Source: DATNBT01 sp964579765 | GTDB taxonomy: Bacteria; Acidobacteriota; Vicinamibacteria; Vicinamibacterales; CAVVIG01 | Reading direction: 5' to 3' | Length of the DNA stretch: 16,936 nt | NCBI GenBank assembly: GCA_964579765.1 | Contig: CAZOIK010000073.1 | Span: 1-16,936, forward strand | In this document: positions 12,370 through 16,936 of the stretch, in pieces | Numbering within the stretch: the stretch's first letter is position 1 | Layout of the letters: each line of letters starts with the position of its first letter | Position numbers and translations under genes: made by a program | Notes under the pieces: model-generated | The model's input: the letters and a program-made list of their open reading frames with translations, nothing else | What the model was told of the DNA's origin: nothing | Databases searched by the model: none

Positions 12370-14106
12370 CTAGTTCAACGCGAAGACGAACAGGTAGCTC
12401 GAGTTCTCGAGGTGGTCCCAGTTCACCGGGTGCAGATGCCGGCCGCCGGCCTGCACGGCGAGATATTCCTTCGGGCCGATTGAATACACGACCGGCGCGC
12501 CCTTGAGCGGCGTGCCGACGTTGAAGCGCCACAGCTCTTCGAGCGTCTCGTCGTTGTAGGCGACGATCCAGCCGTCCTGCAGCGCCGTGAACACGACGCC
12601 GCCCGCCGTGTCGGTCGCGCCCGAGCGGATCTCGATGTCCGTAACCGCCTTGCCGAGTACCTTGTGGTTGACCGCGTCGAAGGCCGTGAGCGCGCCGTAG
12701 TAGAGATCGCTCGTGTACTTGCGCGGCTGGCTGGCCTTGTTGTCAACGCCGCCCTCCTTCGACAGCACGCCGACCGCCGCGCCGTTCTGCGAGAAGCAGC
12801 CCTCGGTGCCGACCCCGTATGAAATGCCCTTCACCGGGTTGTACGCAAGCGGCTGGTGTGCGACGCCGCCGTGCCAGGTGGGGCACGTGCGCTTCATGCC
12901 GTCGCCGCGCAGCGCGCGCGCCTCGGGGTTGTATGTCTGCACGTCCATCTTCGGGTTGTACTCGTACGGCTTCCCGGTCGCCGGGTTGATGCCCTTCGTC
13001 CAATTCAGGTCGTTGACGTACTTTGTCGCGTCGATGAACTTGCCGTTGGTGCGATCGAGCGTGTAGTAGAAGCCGTTGCGCGCGAAGTGGCCGACGACCT
13101 TGCGCATCTGCCCGTTCACCTTCACGTCGTAGAGCATGTGGATGCCGATCTCGTCGAAGTCCCACGAGTCGTTCGGCGTGTACTGGAAATACCAGGCGAG
13201 CTTGCCCGTGTTCACGTCGAGCGCAATCACTGAGTTCGTGTAGAGGTTGTCGCCCGGACGGAACTGCGGGTCGTAAATCGGGAACGGGTTACCGGTGCCG
13301 ACGATGTAGAGGTGAGTGTCGGGATCGTAGGAGCCCGTCTGCCAGATGCCGCCGCCGCCCGTCTTCCACGCGTTGTGATCGTCCTTCCACGTCTCGCTGC
13401 CCGGATCGCCGGGTTTGGGCACCGTGTAGAAGCGCCAGAGCTCCTTGCCGTCCTTGACGTCGAGGGCGGCGACCCAGCCGCGCGTGCCGCCGTCGCCCGC
13501 GCCGTTCTGCACGATGACCTTGCCTTCCGCGACGAGCGGCGCGGTGAGGAACTTCTCCTGCGACCCGAACTCGTTCTTGACGGCGATCTTCTTGTCCCAG
13601 AGGATCTCGCCGTTGTCGCGGTTGATCGCAATCACGCGTCCATCGGGCAGGTTCGCGACGACCTTGTCTTCCCAGAGCGCGATGCCGCGCGTCCGCGGCG
13701 CGTTCCCTTCGTGCTTCACGCCAGGGTCGCACGTCCACACGAACTTCGCGTAGTTCGGATTCCGCGCGTCGATCTTGTAGACCGTCCCCCAGCCGTCGGT
13801 CGTGTACATGTAGCCGTTGTCGATGAGCGGGTTGACCTCGTTTTCCGGCCCGTTCTGTCCGACGTCCTGCATGCCGCCGAGCGCGAGCGCCCAGACCATC
13901 CGCAAGTTCTTTACGTTGTCGCGATTGATCTGCGTGAGCTTCGAGTAGCGCGTCGCGCCGTAGTCGCCGTTCATCAGGAGCCAGTTCTGCGGCTCGTTCT
14001 GCGCGTTGACCAGCCGATCGCGGTTGACCGTCAGCGTGTAGTCTGCGGCAAAGACAACCGCGCCGGCGAACGCGGCGCCCGCGAGAGCGAGGAAGAGCTT
14101 TTTCAT
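12370..14106 (-). CDS. PQQ-dependent alcohol/methanol-type dehydrogenase (quinoprotein)
   Basis: A periplasmic eight-bladed propeller enzyme that oxidises an alcohol or similar substrate with PQQ and passes electrons to a cytochrome c. A signal peptide covers about residues 1-20. W-motif repeats run throughout (for example KELWRFYTVP, GIWQTGSYDPDTHLYIVGTGN). N273 (GTGN) and the catalytic D316 in DSWDFDE lie where the active site is expected. The second Asp, D318, gives the D-x-D form associated with lanthanide-dependent enzymes. Where related enzymes have the metal ligand Glu in a GAE-x-GVRG segment, this one reads GAGDGGTRG (D205). The usual adjacent Cys-Cys pair is absent. The length, 578 residues, has no fused cytochrome domain, so an external carrier is needed. 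The start ATG at 14106 lies 6 nt after a TATGAT box. An AraC-type regulator precedes it. Confidence 0.92.
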   Translation of the reverse strand: MKKLFLALAGAAFAGAVVFAADYTLTVNRDRLVNAQNEPQNWLLMNGDYGATRYSKLTQINRDNVKNLRMVWALALGGMQDVGQNGPENEVNPLIDNGYMYTTDGWGTVYKIDARNPNYAKFVWTCDPGVKHEGNAPRTRGIALWEDKVVANLPDGRVIAINRDNGEILWDKKIAVKNEFGSQEKFLTAPLVAEGKVIVQNGAGDGGTRGWVAALDVKDGKELWRFYTVPKPGDPGSETWKDDHNAWKTGGGGIWQTGSYDPDTHLYIVGTGNPFPIYDPQFRPGDNLYTNSVIALDVNTGKLAWYFQYTPNDSWDFDEIGIHMLYDVKVNGQMRKVVGHFARNGFYYTLDRTNGKFIDATKYVNDLNWTKGINPATGKPYEYNPKMDVQTYNPEARALRGDGMKRTCPTWHGGVAHQPLAYNPVKGISYGVGTEGCFSQNGAAVGVLSKEGGVDNKASQPRKYTSDLYYGALTAFDAVNHKVLGKAVTDIEIRSGATDTAGGVVFTALQDGWIVAYNDETLEELWRFNVGTPLKGAPVVYSIGPKEYLAVQAGGRHLHPVNWDHLENSSYLFVFALN

Positions 14107-14112
14107 GCGCGC

Positions 14113-14118
14113 ATCATA
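14113..14118 (-). promoter_or_regulatory. Likely -10 box of a leaderless promoter (PQQ dehydrogenase)
   Basis: On the minus strand TATGAT is followed by GCGCGC and then the ATG at 14106, again exactly 6 nt. It implies that the dehydrogenase operon has its own promoter in the 47-bp gap after the regulator gene and is translated from a leaderless mRNA. Confidence 0.5.
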
Positions 14119-14153
14119 CAGAGGTCGGAGCGCCGAGGCCAGAGGCCGCGCGA

Positions 14154-15026
14154 CTACTCAGCGAGCGGCCAGTAGATCTCCGTCCGCCAGTCAGCGGGAT
14201 TCTCAAAGTCGGCCGGATCGTTGACATACGACTCCCACATCGGCCCGCCCGCGCGGACGTGATTGGCCTGCATCCAGCGCTCCATCGCGGCGTACGTCTC
14301 GCCGAGCTGATCGTACGGGCCGGCGTGCAGCGCGACCACAGCGGCGCCACCTGGCAGGAGACCGGCCTGCACGTCGCCGTCGCCGGACGCGCCAGCCGCA
14401 GCGATCGGCATCCCGACGTCAACCTGCAGCAGTCCGGGGCCGACCGAGACGTATCGCGTGAAGGGCCTGCCGGAAATCGCGAGGCCGGTTTTCGCGGCGT
14501 ACGCGGCGACGGCGCCGAGACCCTCACCGATTGCCGCGGCGATCTCATGCCGCGCGACTTCACGACGCACGAACAACACGGGCCGGGGAACGAGTGTCTG
14601 GCGGCCAACTGACTGCATGGGCATGGTGGCACTCCTCGTCGCACGAGTGGTCGAGACGTGAAACAGTCCAATACAGGGGCTGACGTCGGCGGGCGCGAGC
14701 CGCACCGGCGCCCGTCGATACGCCGACGGCGTGCGCCCGAAGTACCTGCGGAACGATCGCGCGAACCCCTCGTGGCTTCCAAAGCCGGCGGACATCGCCA
14801 CATCGAGCACCGAATCGGAGGTGGTGGCGAGTCGGCGTGCGGCTCGCTCGATCCGCAGCCTCAGCAGATAGCGCGCCGGCGTCTGTCCAAGCAGGCGGCG
14901 GAAGGCGCGATGGAAGTAGAACGGCGACCAGCCCGCTCGATCTGCGAGCGCCTGCAGCGAGGCGTCCACGTGGCGGCAGGCGCGGAGATCCTGCACGAGC
15001 GACAGGAGATCGCGATCGGGCGGCAC
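14154..15026 (-). CDS. AraC-family regulator with C-terminal GyrI-like effector domain
   Basis: A DNA-binding transcription regulator. The N-terminal AraC/XylS domain has two helix-turn-helix units: about 22-44 (LQALADRAGWSPFYFHRAFR) and 71-93, followed by GRTPSAYRR, the usual AraC ending. Residues about 137-290 resemble the GyrI-like small-molecule domain (RYVSVGPG, DVGMPI, VALHAGPYDQLGETYAAM, IYWPL), as in Rob/SoxS-type multidrug regulators. The order, DNA-binding first and ligand domain second, is that of Rob. The start is GTG at 15026 (290 residues); it opens just before the first helix. TATCAT at 15036-15041 could be its -10. It lies 47 bp upstream of the PQQ dehydrogenase on the same strand and may control it, but location is the only evidence. 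Its ligand is unknown. Confidence 0.9.
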   Translation of the reverse strand: MPPDRDLLSLVQDLRACRHVDASLQALADRAGWSPFYFHRAFRRLLGQTPARYLLRLRIERAARRLATTSDSVLDVAMSAGFGSHEGFARSFRRYFGRTPSAYRRAPVRLAPADVSPCIGLFHVSTTRATRSATMPMQSVGRQTLVPRPVLFVRREVARHEIAAAIGEGLGAVAAYAAKTGLAISGRPFTRYVSVGPGLLQVDVGMPIAAAGASGDGDVQAGLLPGGAAVVALHAGPYDQLGETYAAMERWMQANHVRAGGPMWESYVNDPADFENPADWRTEIYWPLAE

Positions 15027-15035
15027 GGCGTGCGA

Positions 15036-15041
15036 ATGATA
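15036..15041 (-). promoter_or_regulatory. Possible -10 box upstream of the AraC-type gene
   Basis: TATCAT (TANNNT form) on the minus strand lies 9 nt before the GTG at 15026. No clear -35 is visible. Confidence 0.3.
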
Positions 15042-15083
15042 GGAGGAAAACCGCCGGCCGTCTTGACGTTTCTTGCGATCGGC

Positions 15084-15701
15084 TCAGAAGCGCGTGATCG
15101 GGACCTTCGCGTCGCAGAGCGGACAGTCACCCGCCTTGAAGTTGCCGGGCGCCTTGTATTCCGCGAGCGCGAAGTTCGGCACGCCGGGATCGACGGTCGA
15201 CTCGAGCCGGTCGTAGATCTCGACGGTGGCGAGCACGGTGCCGCCCGCCTCGCGCACGAGCTCGGCGCAGCGCTCGAACGTCTGCCCGGTGTTCCGCACG
15301 TCGTCGGCGAGCAGCACGCGCTTGCCTTTGATCTCGCGCGCGTAGAACGGCCGCAGCGTGAAACCGCCGGCGTCGTTGTGAAACGGAGCGAAGCTGCTCT
15401 GCGGATGCGTGAGGCTGCGGCGGCTGTCGAGCAGGCCGGCGACCGTGTGCGCGAGCAGCGCGCCGCCGGTCGCGGGGCCGGCGACGACTTCGGTGGCCTG
15501 CAGGATCTCGGCCGGCAGGATGTCGAGCAGATCCTGCGCGAAGCGCCAGATCGCCGACGGATGCCGGAAGAGCTGGTGCGGGTTGAGATAAATCCGGCCG
15601 TGATAACCGTTGCCGTAGTCGAAGTGCCCGTTGAGCATGAGCACCTCGAGCTCCTGCAGATCCTTCAGCGCCTTCTCCCGACTCTCGCCACGTCTGTCCA
15701 A
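15084..15701 (-). CDS. Phosphoribosyltransferase, orotate phosphoribosyltransferase-like
   Basis: Type-I phosphoribosyltransferase, 205 residues. The PRPP loop is KRVLLADDVRNTGQT (127-141): the two acidic residues and the TGxT end are kept, but the middle differs from the canonical VEDVLTTGGS of the pyrE at 5214. GPATGGALLAH (75-85) is the pyrophosphate-side loop. The C terminus has a CPLC pair (C193, C196), as in the other copy, which argues for PyrE ancestry. The start is TTG at 15701, supported by GAGGAG ending 5 nt upstream; the next in-frame ATG (residue 22) would cut into conserved sequence. It follows pyrC on the same strand across a double hairpin. It may be a second OPRT, a diverged paralogue with another base substrate, or the main OPRT of a pyr operon; sequence alone cannot decide. 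Confidence 0.85.
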   Translation of the reverse strand: MDRRGESREKALKDLQELEVLMLNGHFDYGNGYHGRIYLNPHQLFRHPSAIWRFAQDLLDILPAEILQATEVVAGPATGGALLAHTVAGLLDSRRSLTHPQSSFAPFHNDAGGFTLRPFYAREIKGKRVLLADDVRNTGQTFERCAELVREAGGTVLATVEIYDRLESTVDPGVPNFALAEYKAPGNFKAGDCPLCDAKVPITRF

Positions 15702-15717
15702 CTCGTCTCCTCGCAGT

Positions 15718-15756
15718 GCGGGGCTTCAGCCCTGCCTGGCAGACCTGAAGGTCTGC
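15718..15756. repeat. Double hairpin of inverted REP-like units (pyrC-PRTase gap)
   Basis: The first hairpin, GCGGGGC-TTCA-GCCCTGC (15718-15735), has 7 pairs including one G-T. The second, GCAGACC-TGAA-GGTCTGC (15739-15756), has a perfect 7-bp stem. The two are inverted copies of one unit: read in one direction both give GGCAG...CTGAAG...GCACT. The pyrC stop codon begins two bases after the second stem, in the CTAC flank that other copies also have. Confidence 0.7.
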
Positions 15757-15757
15757 A

Positions 15758-16936
15758 CTACATCTTCAGGGCGGTCGCGTCGTTCAGGTACACCACGCGG
15801 CCGCCAACGATCGTCGCCGCGACGCCGCCGCGCAGCCGCCAGCCGCCGAACGGCGTGTTTTTCGACTTCGACTTCATCGTCGCCACGTTGACCGTGACGG
15901 CCAGATCGGGCGCGAGGATCGTGATGTCGGCCGGCGCGCCCTCGGCGAGCGAGCCGCCGGGGACGTTGACGATCTTCGCCGGATTCACCGACAGCAGCTC
16001 GATCAGACGTGCGAGCGAGACCACGCCGGGATGGACCAGGCGATCGAAACAGAGCGAGACCGCCGTCTCGAGTCCCGTGATGCCGAACGGCGCGTGATCG
16101 AACTCGACCTGCTTCTCGTCGGCGGCATGCGGCGCGTGATCGGTCGCGATGACGTCGATGCTGCCGTCGGCGAGGCCCGCGAGCATGGCGTCGCGGTCGG
16201 CCGTCTCGCGCAGCGGCGGGTTCATCTTCGCGTTCGTGTCGTAGGGGATCGGCTGCGCCAGCGTCTCGTCGGTGAGCACGAAGTGGTGCGGCGTCACCTC
16301 GCACGTCACCCGCGCGCCGCGCGCCTTGCCGAAGCGCACGGCCTCGAGCGTCTGACGCGCGCTCATGTGGGCGATGTGCACGGCGCCGCCCGTGAGCGAC
16401 GAGAGCGAGATGTCGCGCAGCGCCATGATCGACTCGGCCTCGCCGGGAATCCCGCGCAGCCCGAGCGAGCTCGCCTGGAACCCTTCGTGCGCGACGCCGT
16501 CGCCCTTCAACGACTGTTCCTCGCAGTGCTCGATGACGGGGATGTCGAACATGCTGGCGTACTCGAGCGCGCGCCGCATCAGCAGCGCCGTGGACACCGG
16601 CCGCCCGTCGTCGGTGATTGCGACGCACCCGGCCTGCTTGAGCTCGGCGATGTCGGCGAGCTGCTCGCCCTTCTGGCCGCGCGACACGGCGCCGATCGGA
16701 TACACGCGCGCGAGGTTCGCCTCGGCCGCCTTCTTCAGGACGTACTCGGTGACGCCGGCGTTGTCGTTGACCGGCGACGTGTTCGGCATGCAGGCAACGG
16801 CCGTGAATCCGCCGGCGACAGCCGCGGCCGTGCCGGTCGCGACCGTTTCCTTGTGCTCCTGCCCCGGCTCGCGCAGGTGCACGTGGATGTCGATCAGCCC
16901 GGGGACGACCACGAAGCCCGTCGGTATCTCGACGAT
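15758..16936 (-). CDS. pyrC: Dihydroorotase (class I, amidohydrolase), 5' end outside window
   Basis: PyrC cyclises carbamoyl-aspartate to dihydroorotate, the third step of pyrimidine synthesis. The metal motif IDIHVHLREPGQEHKE lies near the N terminus. MPNTSPVND follows, then EHCEEQSL and IAHMSARQTLE with metal or substrate histidines, and CEVTPHHFVLTDE. DVIATDHAPHA holds the catalytic Asp, and the C-terminal strand region reads APADITILAPD. A GTG lies at 16912, but the frame is open to the right edge (IVEIPTGF before it) and the usual N-terminal beta-sandwich segment is missing. I therefore treat the gene as cut by the window, lacking perhaps 40-50 residues. It precedes the OPRT-like gene, which suggests a pyr operon with pyrB possibly upstream. 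Confidence 0.93.
   Translation of the reverse strand: MVEIPTGFVVVPGLIDIHVHLREPGQEHKETVATGTAAAVAGGFTAVACMPNTSPVNDNAGVTEYVLKKAAEANLARVYPIGAVSRGQKGEQLADIAELKQAGCVAITDDGRPVSTALLMRRALEYASMFDIPVIEHCEEQSLKGDGVAHEGFQASSLGLRGIPGEAESIMALRDISLSSLTGGAVHIAHMSARQTLEAVRFGKARGARVTCEVTPHHFVLTDETLAQPIPYDTNAKMNPPLRETADRDAMLAGLADGSIDVIATDHAPHAADEKQVEFDHAPFGITGLETAVSLCFDRLVHPGVVSLARLIELLSVNPAKIVNVPGGSLAEGAPADITILAPDLAVTVNVATMKSKSKNTPFGGWRLRGGVAATIVGGRVVYLNDATALKM

Noticed and set aside
15758..16912. pyrC as a complete gene starting at GTG 16912
   Set aside because: The frame is open to the window edge and the normal N-terminal segment before the HVH motif would be missing.

Overview
The window is GC-rich chromosomal DNA, densely packed, with no gene-free stretch over 300 bases (largest gap about 112 bp, between pyrE and truA). 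The gene set suggests a Gram-negative soil-type bacterium, most likely Acidobacteriota and perhaps class Vicinamibacteria. The reasons are a secreted 'LSGVW...HWEGDTLVV' protein of a kind I associate with that phylum, the uppS-cdsA-dxr-rseP gene order, and several families of short palindromic intergenic repeats. The assignment is an inference from gene content; no rRNA, tRNA or CRISPR array was seen.

Layout. At 1-187 (+) is the tail of hemL. From 5804 down to 207 (-) runs a housekeeping block: pyrE, truA, uppS, cdsA, dxr, rseP. It covers pyrimidine synthesis, tRNA pseudouridylation, undecaprenyl carrier, phospholipid precursor, isoprenoid precursor and site-2 protease. The last four are tightly coupled: 4-nt stop/start overlaps at uppS/cdsA and cdsA/dxr, and 10 bp between dxr and rseP. 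Diverging from pyrE at 5851-7812 (+) are two glycosyltransferases, one GT2/WaaE-like and one GT4, probably for envelope saccharides. A DUF2400/TIGR02757 gene (-, 7712-8608) converges on the GT4 gene and overlaps it by 101 bp. A large membrane-anchored penicillin-acylase-family Ntn hydrolase (+, 8625-11042) diverges from DUF2400 across about 16 bp.

From 11083 to 15026 is a periplasmic oxidation module. It holds a small secreted c-type cytochrome (+), converging on an operon read leftwards: an AraC/GyrI-like regulator, a PQQ-dependent dehydrogenase, and a secreted protein of unknown function whose ATG directly follows the dehydrogenase stop codon. The dehydrogenase has the Asp-x-Asp active-site pattern associated with lanthanide-dependent enzymes; the cytochrome is a plausible electron acceptor. 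The window ends with a second pyrimidine pair on (-): dihydroorotase (pyrC, cut by the window edge) followed by a phosphoribosyltransferase resembling orotate phosphoribosyltransferase.

The most notable non-coding signals are: (i) a TANNNT -10 hexamer exactly 6 nt before the start codon of four genes, predicting leaderless mRNAs; (ii) a family of REP-like palindromes with a CTGAA(A)G apex and a conserved CTAC flank, two of which differ by a compensatory base pair; (iii) an approximately 100-bp palindrome of TTGCAGAAT-type units between pyrE and truA; and (iv) a GAGGACGC-type palindrome embedded in frame in the acylase gene, just before the catalytic serine. I do not see a clear new defence or mobile system here.
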